From Elusimicrobiaceae bacterium (GTDB lineage Bacteria; Elusimicrobiota; Elusimicrobia; Elusimicrobiales; Elusimicrobiaceae): a DNA stretch of 64,000 bases. The notes under the pieces are model-generated. The model ran no database searches and had not been told where the DNA came from. It was given only the letters and a program-made list of their open reading frames with translations. The translations under genes were made by a program, and so were the position numbers. Within the stretch, counting starts at the first letter, position 1; every line of letters begins with the position of its first letter. Shown here piece after piece: positions 1 through 7,877 of the stretch. The stretch lies in contig JAFZUQ010000004.1 of NCBI GenBank assembly GCA_017618215.1, positions 99,312 through 163,311 of the forward strand, written 5' to 3'.

Positions 1-252
1 ACTACAAAAGAAAGGTACTAATTTACGGCCTTTTTCGTGGAGATTTGGGAGGACAAGGTCATCACGGACAAACATTACAAACATTTCGGCTACTGTTCTT
101 AAACGCCCTGTTTTTCTATGGGCTGCGAAAATAAAAACAAACAAAATGACAGCACTTACAATTAACATCATTAAAGAAACTTGAGTTAAAGGTAACCCAA
201 AAAAATTCAAACTGTGATCCAAAATATGATGTTCTAAAATTTCATCTATCAC
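1..252 (-). CDS. atpB: ATP synthase F0 subunit a, 5' part only
   Basis: Subunit a forms the proton half-channels of F0 in the inner membrane. Only the first 84 codons are in the window; the gene runs off the left edge. The start is a GTG at 252, giving a His-rich N-terminus (VIDEILEHHILDHSL), then a hydrophobic segment (MMLIVSAVILFVFIFAA) and a basic loop before FVMFVRDDLV and NLHEKGRKLVPFF, an arrangement normal for AtpB. The start lies inside the end of the upstream atpZ gene (11-base overlap), so translation is probably coupled. The identity rests on this N-terminal third and on the atpZ neighbour. Confidence 0.8.
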   Translation of the reverse strand, partial: MIDEILEHHILDHSLNFFGLPLTQVSLMMLIVSAVILFVFIFAAHRKTGRLRTVAEMFVMFVRDDLVLPNLHEKGRKLVPFFCS

Positions 253-478
253 TTTTTATCCCTTTATTCTGTTCGTCTAATTTTTTGCCGTAATTTAGAG
301 CCGTTTTTACCAAAATATATAAACCTACGGCAAAACCACTTGCAACTCCAAGTAAAACACAAAGCGGAGATGTATCAAATTTCTTATCTAAAAAATATCC
401 GGCATAAGTTCCAATGAGCATAATCAAGCAAAATTCTATGCCAAGACCAATAGCTATAATATGGTCTTCTTTCCTCAT
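242..478 (-). CDS. atpZ: AtpZ/AtpI-family small membrane protein of the ATP synthase operon
   Basis: A 78-residue protein with two membrane helices (about residues 8-28 and 37-60) separated by a short loop DKKFDTSPL. The Gly spacing in helix 2 (LLGVASGFAVG) is typical of the AtpI/AtpZ family, whose members help assemble the c-ring or carry Mg/Ca. It is the first gene of the ATP synthase operon, which continues leftwards with atpB. No Shine-Dalgarno precedes the ATG. A promoter with a -10 box ending six bases upstream predicts a leaderless mRNA. Confidence 0.8.
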   Translation of the reverse strand: MRKEDHIIAIGLGIEFCLIMLIGTYAGYFLDKKFDTSPLCVLLGVASGFAVGLYILVKTALNYGKKLDEQNKGIKSDR

Positions 479-484
479 AAATAC

Positions 485-513
485 ATTGTAACACTTTTAG
501 AGATAAAATGTAA
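485..513 (-). promoter_or_regulatory. atpZ operon promoter (leaderless type)
   Basis: On the minus strand: -35 TTACAT (508-513), 17-base spacer, -10 TACAAT (485-490) preceded by TGT, so an extended -10. The atpZ ATG begins seven bases after the last -10 base, which puts the expected transcription start at or next to the A of the ATG. Confidence 0.65.
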
Positions 514-522
514 GAGAAAATT

Positions 523-556
523 CATAAAAAAAGAGGAAGTATTAAAACTTCCCCTT
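523..556 (-). terminator. Rho-independent terminator of guaC
   Basis: On the minus strand an 8-base-pair stem (GGGGAAGT with ACTTCCTC, one G-U) closes a short A/T loop and is followed by a run of seven T. It lies 27 bases downstream of the guaC stop. Confidence 0.75.
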
Positions 557-582
557 TTCAAGTAACAATTATTCAAAACAAC

Positions 583-1680
583 TTAATCAAAAATTGTGTT
601 GAGCTGCCTGGAAACGCGGTAAAAAGTTGCGCATTTTGGCATATCTTTTAAGCGCTTTGCACCAATATAAGTCATGCAACTTCTTATGCCACCCAAGATG
701 CTCAAAATTGTCGGTTCCAAAGGCCCGCGTAAAGGTAAATTAACTTCTTTACCCTCGCTTGCGCGGTACTTTTTCATGCCGCCGTAATGTTCTTCCTGGG
801 CATATTGGGAACTCATACCATAAAACTTTTTATATGTTTTTTCTTCCAATTTTACCTGGTAAGCATTTGGGCCCACAGGTTCAAGTTCATTTGTTTGGAA
901 GGTTTTTGTGCAAACTACACCGCCGCTTTCATCATGCCCGGCAAGCATACCGCCAAGCATAATAAAATCAGCACCTGCGCAAAAACTTTTGCATAAATCG
1001 CCGGCAACAGTGCAACCACCGTCAGCGCAAACCATACCACCGACGCCATGTGCGGCATCTGCGCAATCAACAACTGTGGAAAATTGCGGCCTGCCAACAC
1101 CGGTTAATTTGCGTGTTGTGCAAACAGAACCGGGGCCAATACCTACTTTAACGATATCGGCACCACTGATAATTAAGTCCTCACACATATCACCTGTTAC
1201 GACATTGCCTGCCATAATTAAACAGTCGGGATAAGTTTTGCGAACGCGCTTAACGTAATCTATCAAATAAGGTGAATAACCGTTTGCGACATCAATACAA
1301 ATATTATTTACGAGTTTGCTTTTCATGATAACTTTTAATTTTTCAAAATCTTTATCATTAACCCCGGTGGAAATAAACATCAAATCATTATTACCATGTT
1401 CTTTCTTATTTTGTTTTAAAAATTTTAAAAGTTCTTCAGTAGAATAATGTTTATGCAAAGCGGTAAATAAATTATTTGCCTGCATAACCTTGGCGATTTC
1501 AAAAGTACCTGTTGTTGCCATATTGGCAGCAACTATACCTGTTGCTTTAATTGTTTTGGGGCACCATTTAAAAGTGTATTCTCTTATAATATTAACTTCA
1601 GAGCGTGATGTTAAGGCTGAACGTTTGGGCCTGAGTAAAACATCACAATAGTCTAATTGTAGATCATCATAGATACGCAT
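583..1680 (-). CDS. guaC: GMP reductase
   Basis: Converts GMP to IMP and ammonia with NADPH, feeding guanine nucleotides back to the IMP branch point. The 365-residue protein is a single TIM barrel without the CBS domains of IMP dehydrogenase. Diagnostic GMPR sequences are ICIDVANGYS, the catalytic loop GIGPGSVCTTRKLTGVG with its nucleophilic Cys, GGMLAGHDESGG, and YRASEGK with the C-terminal GGIRSCMTYIGA. The start at 1680 is chosen because AGGAGG sits seven bases upstream and the promoter lies at 1706-1734; a longer reading from 1734 would begin inside the -35 box. With purA and purB in this window it closes a GMP to IMP to AMP route. Confidence 0.93.
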   Translation of the reverse strand: MRIYDDLQLDYCDVLLRPKRSALTSRSEVNIIREYTFKWCPKTIKATGIVAANMATTGTFEIAKVMQANNLFTALHKHYSTEELLKFLKQNKKEHGNNDLMFISTGVNDKDFEKLKVIMKSKLVNNICIDVANGYSPYLIDYVKRVRKTYPDCLIMAGNVVTGDMCEDLIISGADIVKVGIGPGSVCTTRKLTGVGRPQFSTVVDCADAAHGVGGMVCADGGCTVAGDLCKSFCAGADFIMLGGMLAGHDESGGVVCTKTFQTNELEPVGPNAYQVKLEEKTYKKFYGMSSQYAQEEHYGGMKKYRASEGKEVNLPLRGPLEPTILSILGGIRSCMTYIGAKRLKDMPKCATFYRVSRQLNTIFD

Positions 1681-1705
1681 AAGTCCTCCTAGGGCATATA
1701 TATAG

Positions 1706-1734
1706 ATTTTATAAAATAATGCGCTATTGTGCAA
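1706..1734 (-). promoter_or_regulatory. guaC promoter
   Basis: Minus strand -35 TTGCAC (1729-1734), 17-base spacer, -10 TAAAAT (1706-1711). The predicted leader is about 19 bases and contains the AGGAGG ribosome binding site. The terminator of the upstream autotransporter gene ends just before it, so guaC is a separate transcription unit. Confidence 0.7.
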
Positions 1735-1740
1735 AGGAAT

Positions 1741-1784
1741 TAAAAGAACCGCCCAATATTTATCTATTGAGCGGTCCTTTATCT
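1741..1784 (-). terminator. Terminator of the autotransporter gene
   Basis: Minus-strand hairpin: GGACCGCTCAATA, loop GATAAA, TATTGGGCGGTTC, then TTTTA. The 13-base-pair stem includes G-U pairs. It lies 34 bases after the autotransporter stop. Confidence 0.8.
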
Positions 1785-1817
1785 TATTAAAGCCGGTAGC
1801 AATTTATTAATATATCA

Positions 1818-4800
1818 CTACTTATTCTCCTTTTTTGCATTAGCATTGTTTCCGCCAAAACTTATTCTTACTCCGGCATTAAGGCCCCAACCGCTTATTT
1901 TATTGCCGGACTCATAAGTTCCTAAAGCATGCCAATATAAATTATCGGCTAATTGCATATTTATACCTGTGGCTATTTCAAAACTGCCGCCATTAAGTGA
2001 GGTTTTAGCTGTGGCACCGTCATATCTTACTTTACCTCTTCCGGCAAATTCTTGATTATATGCAAGTTCCAAAAGTGGTTGTATCAGTAATTTACTATTC
2101 ATTTCTTTTGTATACGTAAACATGATGGCTGCTTTACCTGCAAAATAATTCACTGAATCATAAGTTAAATTGCCGACACCGTTTGTAACAGGAGTACTAT
2201 CTTTGTTTGCGTTCATATAAGAAATTTCCGCTTTTGGTTGTAATTTAAAATCTGTTTCAATATCTATATTTTTACCGACTTCAAGGCTTGTTGTAAACAA
2301 ATTGCGTTTTACATCAAAATTAAGAAATGTATCGCTTGCTGTATGGACTGTATTTTCTATTTTTGTCCAGAAATTTCGTGCAGCAAGGTCAATAAACCAT
2401 CCCTTTTCGTTCGTCATTGTAGCGTAAATGCCAATACTTGGGGCATTACCTTTGCCATTATTGTTATTTCCGGAACTGTTTTTGGTTTTTATCGAGTCTG
2501 ACTGTAAATATCCTATCATTACACCGGCATATAATTTTGTCGGCTCATCTGCTTTGAACAACCAGTCATAACCTGCTTCTACGCCAAATAAAGACATATC
2601 TGTTTTGATTAAATCATCTACTGTCATATCTTTATAATAAATCCTTGACCAAACACCCTGTTTTTTGTTTGGGTTATTCATATCATGCAGTTCTCCCATA
2701 CGTTTATTGAGGGAGTTCATGCCGGTTCTTGCCATTACGGCATTTAGTGACGGGATATTCAACATAGTTTTAAAGGTATCGGTCAATTCTCCGGTAGATC
2801 TCAAATAATAATCCGGGTCATTTTCATTTTGGAAAAGTTTATATATGTAAGCCCCTTCATCCCATTTACCACCACGTAAGGAGAATGTTCCTCCGCCTGT
2901 ATTAGCAGAGTCAAAATCTATTAAAAGGATACCGTCTCCCGTTGTTTGATTTGCGGTGTTGCCGAGATTTGTAAGAGTCAATATAGAATTACCCGTATAA
3001 GTACCAGTTATCGAAATTTGGTCTGCGGTTTGATCTTCTAAATTAACACCCATGGAAATATTTGCATTGTTTGCAGAAAGATTTTTGAATCCTACTGAAA
3101 AAGGAGAATTGCCTTCATGATTAAATATAAGATTTCCATTATCTAACGCGGTTGTTCCCTGCAAAGTATTCGAATCGGCAATTTGCAAAGTACCATTAGC
3201 TCCGGTGTTAGTATAATCTTCCAAATATCCACCGGAAGCCAAAATTACTGTACCTCCATTGTTAGATGTGTTCAAAGAAACGCCGGTACTTCCAATATAT
3301 TGCTGTCCACTGTTGATGGTTGTATTTACTGCCGAACCATGCTCAATTTGTTGATAGCCACCATTATCAACGATAGTATCTGTCGCAGTTCCTCCAAGTG
3401 AGATAACTTGTGTGCCGCCGCTGGCAACAGTTATACTTGTTGCAGAACCCCAAACGGTTTGTAAACCGCCGCTATTAACTGTTGTGTCTATTGATGAGCC
3501 GCCCAGTAAAATTCTTTGTTCTCCGCCGGAATTAACGATGGTAGTTATTGCATTGCCGCCTTCGTATACATATTGCGTAGCACTGTTACCAATAGTTGTA
3601 CTTGTTGCAGAAGCATTGTCGTAAATATACTGTCTACCGTAGGAAGTAATATCTGTATTCATTGCAGAACCGCCAGAGTTGATATATTGTCTGCCAGCAC
3701 TGTCAATAAAAGTGTTTGTCGCCGAACCGTCTTCATAAATGTATTGATAACCGCCATCAATGTATGTATCTGACACATTGGCGGAATAAACATGTTGATA
3801 ACTGGCGGAATTGATTGTTGTGTCACTAGCATAACCACCGCTATAAACATATTGATAACTGCTGGAATTGATTATTGTGCCACTAGCATAACCGCTATCA
3901 TAAACATATTGATAGGTAGCACCATTTATAGTCGTACTGATTGCAGTACCGCCATTATAAACATCTTGATGACCGCTTTCAATGATTGTATTTACAGCAG
4001 AACCCGTGCCATAAACCAATTGAACACCGCCATTAATGATTGTATTTGTGGCTAAACCGTTATCTTCAATATATTGTGTCCCACCATTAACGATTGTACT
4101 GTTTACAGTACCCCCTCCATAAACATATTGTACAGCAGAATCATTTAGTGAAGTATTTATGACACTACCGTAATAGTGAACAATCTGTAAGCCGTTATCA
4201 TTAATGGTCGTATTTATAGCAGAACCATTAACGACATACTGCGAACCATTGTTATTAATGGTCGTATCTTCTGCTATAGCGCCACTTTGGACTTCTTGTA
4301 TACTATTATCGTTAATGGTTGTACTTGTTGCGGAAGCACTACTAACAAGGTATTGACTACCATTTCCATTAATGGTTGTGTTCGTTACAACCCCACCGCT
4401 AACGTATTGAAAACCGCCATTAATGTTCGTATCCGTGGCCGAACCGCCACTTATTCGTTGGTGTCCTTCTTCTAGTGTAGTATTCGTTGCTAAACCATCT
4501 TGTAAAATTACTTGACTACCGTTAGAATTAATAGTTGCATTTATTGAAGAACCGCCATCATAAATATTTTCTGTGCCTCCTGAATTAATTGTAGTAGATA
4601 TTGTTGTTCCATAATTATCTAAAGTGCTAACCACACTGTTTCCCGTTTCAATACCTACGGTTAAACCTGTTGAAGTTTCCCCTGCACTTACGATTAAATT
4701 TGCATAAGCAGGCACCGTGTTATTTAAAAGCATACCTGTCATTGCTGCGGTATAAAGGATTTTTTTGCCACCATTTATAATGCGCATCGGTAGGTTTACT

Positions 4801-4892
4801 GAGCAGCTACTAAGCTCGGCTTCACTTGTAACTACACTGCGGCTATGGCAGTAAATATCTTCTAATTCTTGTACATAACGGCTAGTGTTCAT
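1818..4892 (-). CDS. AIDA-type autotransporter (type Va secreted adhesin)
   Basis: A 1024-residue surface protein. The N-terminus carries a long signal region of the extended autotransporter type (about residues 1-65), with hydrophobic ILYTAAMTGMLL and a likely cut after VPAYA. Residues about 95-560 form a beta-helical passenger of roughly 20-residue repeats of the form GGxAxxTxINxxGxQYVYxxG, as in AIDA-I and related adhesins. Residues about 745-1024 form the beta-barrel translocator, starting near MNSLNKRMGELHDM and containing GVWSRIYYKDM. The chain ends after GVRISFGG with an unusual 10-residue hydrophilic tail (NNANAKKENK) instead of a terminal aromatic residue. It has its own promoter, a 5' hairpin, a Shine-Dalgarno (GAGGAT) and a terminator. 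It is probably exported for adhesion or aggregation; the ligand cannot be read from the sequence. Confidence 0.88.
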   Translation of the reverse strand: MNTSRYVQELEDIYCHSRSVVTSEAELSSCSVNLPMRIINGGKKILYTAAMTGMLLNNTVPAYANLIVSAGETSTGLTVGIETGNSVVSTLDNYGTTISTTINSGGTENIYDGGSSINATINSNGSQVILQDGLATNTTLEEGHQRISGGSATDTNINGGFQYVSGGVVTNTTINGNGSQYLVSSASATSTTINDNSIQEVQSGAIAEDTTINNNGSQYVVNGSAINTTINDNGLQIVHYYGSVINTSLNDSAVQYVYGGGTVNSTIVNGGTQYIEDNGLATNTIINGGVQLVYGTGSAVNTIIESGHQDVYNGGTAISTTINGATYQYVYDSGYASGTIINSSSYQYVYSGGYASDTTINSASYQHVYSANVSDTYIDGGYQYIYEDGSATNTFIDSAGRQYINSGGSAMNTDITSYGRQYIYDNASATSTTIGNSATQYVYEGGNAITTIVNSGGEQRILLGGSSIDTTVNSGGLQTVWGSATSITVASGGTQVISLGGTATDTIVDNGGYQQIEHGSAVNTTINSGQQYIGSTGVSLNTSNNGGTVILASGGYLEDYTNTGANGTLQIADSNTLQGTTALDNGNLIFNHEGNSPFSVGFKNLSANNANISMGVNLEDQTADQISITGTYTGNSILTLTNLGNTANQTTGDGILLIDFDSANTGGGTFSLRGGKWDEGAYIYKLFQNENDPDYYLRSTGELTDTFKTMLNIPSLNAVMARTGMNSLNKRMGELHDMNNPNKKQGVWSRIYYKDMTVDDLIKTDMSLFGVEAGYDWLFKADEPTKLYAGVMIGYLQSDSIKTKNSSGNNNNGKGNAPSIGIYATMTNEKGWFIDLAARNFWTKIENTVHTASDTFLNFDVKRNLFTTSLEVGKNIDIETDFKLQPKAEISYMNANKDSTPVTNGVGNLTYDSVNYFAGKAAIMFTYTKEMNSKLLIQPLLELAYNQEFAGRGKVRYDGATAKTSLNGGSFEIATGINMQLADNLYWHALGTYESGNKISGWGLNAGVRISFGGNNANAKKENK
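3270..4590 (-). repeat. Tandem AIDA passenger repeats in the autotransporter
   Basis: About twenty degenerate repeats of roughly 60 bases, encoding Asn-Thr-Thr-Ile-Asn and Gln-Tyr-Val-Tyr cores. They are protein repeats within a coding frame, with variation at both synonymous and non-synonymous sites. Such arrays can expand or contract by recombination. Confidence 0.8.
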
Positions 4893-4936
4893 AACATATC
4901 CTCACGTGTTTGAGAATTTTAGTAAATAAAATCTTT

Positions 4937-4972
4937 TGTTCCCGATTTTTCTCTTATAATTTTTAGGGAACA
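4937..4972 (-). promoter_or_regulatory. 5'-end hairpin of the autotransporter mRNA
   Basis: Inverted repeat TGTTCCC / GGGAACA (4937-4943 and 4966-4972) with a 22-base A/T-rich loop. The predicted transcription start falls immediately before it, so the stem would sit at the very 5' end of the mRNA, where it could protect against decay or act as an operator. Confidence 0.4.
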
Positions 4973-4979
4973 CACCGAC

Positions 4980-5008
4980 ATTATAGAAAATACTTCGTTA
5001 ATATTCAA
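4980..5008 (-). promoter_or_regulatory. Autotransporter promoter
   Basis: Minus strand -35 TTGAAT (5003-5008), 17-base spacer, consensus -10 TATAAT (4980-4985). The predicted leader to the ATG at 4892 is about 80 bases. Confidence 0.75.
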
Positions 5009-5040
5009 GTTAAAAAATATTACCTTTAATACTTTAAATT

Positions 5041-5049
5041 TGCTATCAT
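5041..5049 (+). promoter_or_regulatory. Extended -10 promoter of the sigma factor gene
   Basis: TGCTATCAT matches the extended -10 form TGnTATAAT. Eight bases separate it from the ATG at 5058 and there is no Shine-Dalgarno, which predicts a leaderless mRNA. The -35 region is weak. Confidence 0.5.
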
Positions 5050-5057
5050 TATGATAT

Positions 5058-6098
5058 ATGGATAAAAGCATTGATTCAGTAAATGAATATTTCAAAGAAG
5101 TAGGCACCCTCGTCAAACAAATTGATAGGGAAAAGGAGGCCGTCCTTTGGAAGAGATACAAAAAAGGGGACCTTTCCGCGCGTGATGAATTATTTAAATT
5201 ACACTTACGCCTTGTTATACCTACAGCCCGTCGTTTTTTACGCCCAGGCTGTGATTTGATGGACCTTGTGGAAGAAGGTAATCTGGGTTTACTTCAGGCA
5301 ATAGAGAAATTTGATTACAAATTAGGTTATCGCTTTTCCACTTATGCGATACATTGGATAGAGCAATTTATCCGCCGATCTGTCGAAGAGCAAGCAACAA
5401 ATATTAAAATTCCGCAACATGCTTGGGAAAATTTAAGGACATGGAGCAAAGCTTTAGAAAAGTTAAAATCAAAACTTAACCGCGAACCTACATTGAATGA
5501 AATTGCCCATGAACTTGATATAACGGCAAAACAAGTGGTGTCCATTTTAAACACCTTAAATGCTGCTTACGGTATTGATTCGCTGTCCAACTTAGTGCAG
5601 AGCGATGAAGACAGTCTAACACTTGAAGAAACGTTAAGTGACGAGAGCAGGAGCAATCCGGACCATTTAATACTTATGCAATCTTCTAAGGAAGAAATCA
5701 AAAAAATCTTGGAAGATTTACCGGAACGCGACAGGGAAATATTACTCTTGCGCTACGGCCTTTCGGCAGAAAGCCCTGATACTTTGGCAGATATTGCAGA
5801 TAAATTAAAAATTTCCAGGGAACGCGTTAGGCAAATTGAAGAACGCGCCGTTCGCAAAGTGCGCCAAAAAGCATTGGAACTAGGTTTGATTGAGGAAGAG
5901 AAAAAACAAAATAAAGCCATCAATTTCCATACTGGTACACAAATTAAACAAGCAACTGATATTTTAGGTAACGAAATTGCAAGGAGTCCGCTTGCCAAAT
6001 TAATCAAGAAGGCGAAAAAACTTGCAAAAGATGTCATGTCAAAAAAGATTTCAAAAAATACCAAAACAAAAAAGAAAAACAAAAAAAGTAAGAGGTAA
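5058..6098 (+). CDS. RNA polymerase sigma-70 family sigma factor
   Basis: A 346-residue group 1/2 sigma factor. Region 1.2 is near DSVNEYFKEVG. Regions 2.1-2.4 cover about residues 50-125, with DLVEEGNLGLLQAIEKFD (core binding) and YRFSTYAIHWIEQFIRRSV (-10 melting and recognition). Region 3 is near KIPQHAWENL and EPTLNEIAHELDI. Region 4.2 is TLADIADKLKISRERVRQIE. Region 1.1 is missing, so it could be an RpoD of minimal type or an RpoS/RpoH-like factor; the sequence alone does not decide. The last 65 residues form a tail ending in a very Lys-rich stretch (KTKKKNKKSKR), which is not part of the family core. It is followed two bases later by apt, an apparent operon. Confidence 0.88.
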   Translation: MDKSIDSVNEYFKEVGTLVKQIDREKEAVLWKRYKKGDLSARDELFKLHLRLVIPTARRFLRPGCDLMDLVEEGNLGLLQAIEKFDYKLGYRFSTYAIHWIEQFIRRSVEEQATNIKIPQHAWENLRTWSKALEKLKSKLNREPTLNEIAHELDITAKQVVSILNTLNAAYGIDSLSNLVQSDEDSLTLEETLSDESRSNPDHLILMQSSKEEIKKILEDLPERDREILLLRYGLSAESPDTLADIADKLKISRERVRQIEERAVRKVRQKALELGLIEEEKKQNKAINFHTGTQIKQATDILGNEIARSPLAKLIKKAKKLAKDVMSKKISKNTKTKKKNKKSKR

Positions 6099-6100
6099 TT

Positions 6101-6622
6101 ATGTCTAAACAGGAAGAAGTTTTAAATATTATACGTGCAATACCGGACTATCCGAAACAAGGTATAATTTTCCGTGATATTACACCTTTACTCGGGCATG
6201 CGGAACTTTTTAAATATGTAATTGATGAACTTGCCGATTTTTGTAAAAATCAGGGCATAACAAAAATTGTGGGGATTGAATCCCGCGGTTTTATTTTCGG
6301 CGCACCTTTGGCTTATGCTTTGGGTATCGGTTTTGTACCAATACGTAAGAAAGGTAAACTGCCTTACAAAAAAATTGCAGCCAGTTTTACGCTTGAATAC
6401 GGTACAGATACCATTGAAATGCATGAAGATGCCTTAACCAAAGACGATAAAGTTATCTTGATTGATGACCTCCTTGCTACCGGCGGTACAACCCGCGCCG
6501 GGCTTGAACTTATAAATAAACTCGGTGCGAAAACTGCTTTTTGCTTATACGTAATTGAACTTACTGCCTTGCAAGGCGGCAAAACTTTAAATGTTCCGTA
6601 TAAGAGTTTAATTAAGTATTAA
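6101..6622 (+). CDS. apt: Adenine phosphoribosyltransferase
   Basis: Makes AMP from adenine and PRPP in the cytoplasm. The 173-residue protein has the family layout: GIIFRDITPLL near the N-terminus, GIESRGFIFGAPLA for base binding, and the PRPP loop VILIDDLLATGGTT at about residues 118-131. Its length is typical. It begins two bases after the sigma factor stop; the ribosome binding site AGAGG lies in the end of that gene, so the two are co-transcribed. A strong terminator follows. Confidence 0.95.
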   Translation: MSKQEEVLNIIRAIPDYPKQGIIFRDITPLLGHAELFKYVIDELADFCKNQGITKIVGIESRGFIFGAPLAYALGIGFVPIRKKGKLPYKKIAASFTLEYGTDTIEMHEDALTKDDKVILIDDLLATGGTTRAGLELINKLGAKTAFCLYVIELTALQGGKTLNVPYKSLIKY

Positions 6623-6642
6623 TTTTATTAACTTAAATGACG

Positions 6643-6670
6643 AAACCCACTCAAAAGAGTGGGTTTTTTA
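6643..6670 (+). terminator. Terminator of the sigma factor-apt operon
   Basis: Perfect 10-base-pair stem AAACCCACTC / GAGTGGGTTT with an AAAA loop, followed by T. Read from the other strand it is weaker but may also stop the convergent gene at 6687-7289. Confidence 0.88.
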
Positions 6671-6686
6671 TTAGTTTAATATAGTT

Positions 6687-7289
6687 TTACCTTGCAGAAC
6701 TTTTACGGAATTTAAAAAAGAAAATTATACTTCCCAAACAAGCACCCAAAGTATCCATTAACATATCTTTTTGGGCATCCCAAATATCACCCTGTGAGCC
6801 TAAAAAAGCAAGGCCGACATCCCCCCCATCAACGACAGCATATATCCATTCCAATAATTCCCAGAAATTTGCCAAAGCCATAATGAATATTATTCCAAAA
6901 AACGCTGCAAATTTAAGTGATGATATAAGGTGTTTCCTATATACGAACTCACAAGCCAAAAAGGAACTTATCCCAATTATAAAATGAGCAAATCTATCAA
7001 AATTATTCCTTTCTATTCCAAAAAATTCCATTACATTTAAGAAAGGCACTCTTTCAAAAGTGTAACATGCCCCTATTGTATGCAAGAAAATCCATAAAAA
7101 CACGATAAAATAAGCTAAATTAGAAAACCGAAATTTTTTATAAGTTAAGCTTAATAACAAAACTGCAAAAACAACGCTGGAAATTTCCACGTACCAAACA
7201 TTTACATCATAGGCATAAAAATAAGACCATAAAAACTCAAGAAACCAAATACATAATAGTACTAAAGGAAAATTGAAATATTTTTTCAT
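6687..7289 (-). CDS. YjdF-like DUF2238 inner-membrane protein
   Basis: A 200-residue protein with about five to six membrane helices. Conserved DUF2238 signatures are present: HTIGACYTFERVPF, RNNFDRFAHF, then NFWELLEW and FLGSQGDIWDAQKDM, followed by a last helix with GACLG. The His, Asp and Glu residues in and near the helices suggest a catalytic or ion-binding role, but no function is established for the family. It has its own extended -10 promoter and a Shine-Dalgarno (AGAGGTG). It is convergent with apt. Confidence 0.82.
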   Translation of the reverse strand: MKKYFNFPLVLLCIWFLEFLWSYFYAYDVNVWYVEISSVVFAVLLLSLTYKKFRFSNLAYFIVFLWIFLHTIGACYTFERVPFLNVMEFFGIERNNFDRFAHFIIGISSFLACEFVYRKHLISSLKFAAFFGIIFIMALANFWELLEWIYAVVDGGDVGLAFLGSQGDIWDAQKDMLMDTLGACLGSIIFFFKFRKSSAR

Positions 7290-7334
7290 AGCACACCTCT
7301 TTTATCTTAATAAAACGAGTATTGGAATAATTTA

Positions 7335-7343
7335 ATTTTAGCA
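7335..7343 (-). promoter_or_regulatory. Extended -10 promoter of the DUF2238 gene
   Basis: Minus strand TGCTAAAAT. The expected transcription start is about 38 bases upstream of the ATG at 7289, leaving room for the Shine-Dalgarno. Confidence 0.5.
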
Positions 7344-7365
7344 TTTTCAAAAAACAAATATATAG

Positions 7366-7371
7366 TATAAT
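7366..7371 (+). promoter_or_regulatory. -10 box upstream of the repeat-peptide gene
   Basis: Perfect TATAAT, 35 bases before the GTG start at 7407. No good -35 box is visible at the usual distance. Confidence 0.45.
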
Positions 7372-7406
7372 ATGGGTATTAGATAAAAATGGTATAGGAG
7401 ATAAGT

Positions 7407-7877
7407 GTGAGCAGAAAAATATTAAAAGTATTGATTTCTATTTTATTTTTGGCGGCAGCTGCCGTCGCGGCTGTCTTTTCTATAAAAAGTTTTTTTCCGG
7501 AATTATTTGAGCAAGTGAAATACGGAGTAAAACGTATTGTAGGAGAACCTGCCCGCAAAACACCTGCCTTTAAAAAAGATAACCTGGAAAATAACAACGA
7601 AGTAAAACCTGTTGGGGTACAAACCTCAAGTCCTAATACACTTAAAAGACCACCTTATCGCCGAGATGTGACAGGTGCATACGGTGTTGCTCCTGTTCGT
7701 CCAATAGATGTCGGAAGGGCTAAATACGGTGTTGCGCCTGTGCGCCCGATACCCGTATATGACGATAATACGGAAAAATATGGTGTTGCTCATATTCAAA
7801 AACTGGAACAAGAAAATTTGCTGAAAAATCAAATTGTTTACGATGTAGAAGAATTAGGCCAAGATCTAAAAAAATAA
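7407..7877 (+). CDS. Membrane-anchored protein with YGVAPVRPI repeats; candidate radical SAM substrate
   Basis: A 156-residue protein not assigned to a known family. The GTG start at 7407 follows the ribosome binding site AGGAG. Residues 8-30 are a hydrophobic anchor rich in Ala (SILFLAAAAVAAVF), so the rest would be extracytoplasmic. Residues 92-100 and 107-115 are identical copies of YGVAPVRPI, and a third related copy YGVAHIQKL starts at residue 125. The two identical copies differ at DNA level only at third codon positions, which points to selection on the peptide. The stop codon is immediately followed by the ATG of a radical SAM/SPASM enzyme, the usual arrangement of a RiPP precursor and its maturase. 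A precursor role is inference; it could instead be an anchored structural protein. Confidence 0.6.
   Translation: MSRKILKVLISILFLAAAAVAAVFSIKSFFPELFEQVKYGVKRIVGEPARKTPAFKKDNLENNNEVKPVGVQTSSPNTLKRPPYRRDVTGAYGVAPVRPIDVGRAKYGVAPVRPIPVYDDNTEKYGVAHIQKLEQENLLKNQIVYDVEELGQDLKK
7680..7807 (+). repeat. Three repeats encoding YGVAPVRPI-type units
   Basis: Units begin at 7680, 7725 and 7779. The first two encode the same nine residues with four synonymous differences and no non-synonymous ones. The third keeps only YGVA. Confidence 0.85.

Noticed and set aside
3270..4590. Regular repeats resembling a CRISPR array
   Set aside because: The units are degenerate, lie in a single long frame and encode AIDA-type protein repeats; there are no identical direct repeats with unique spacers and no cas genes.
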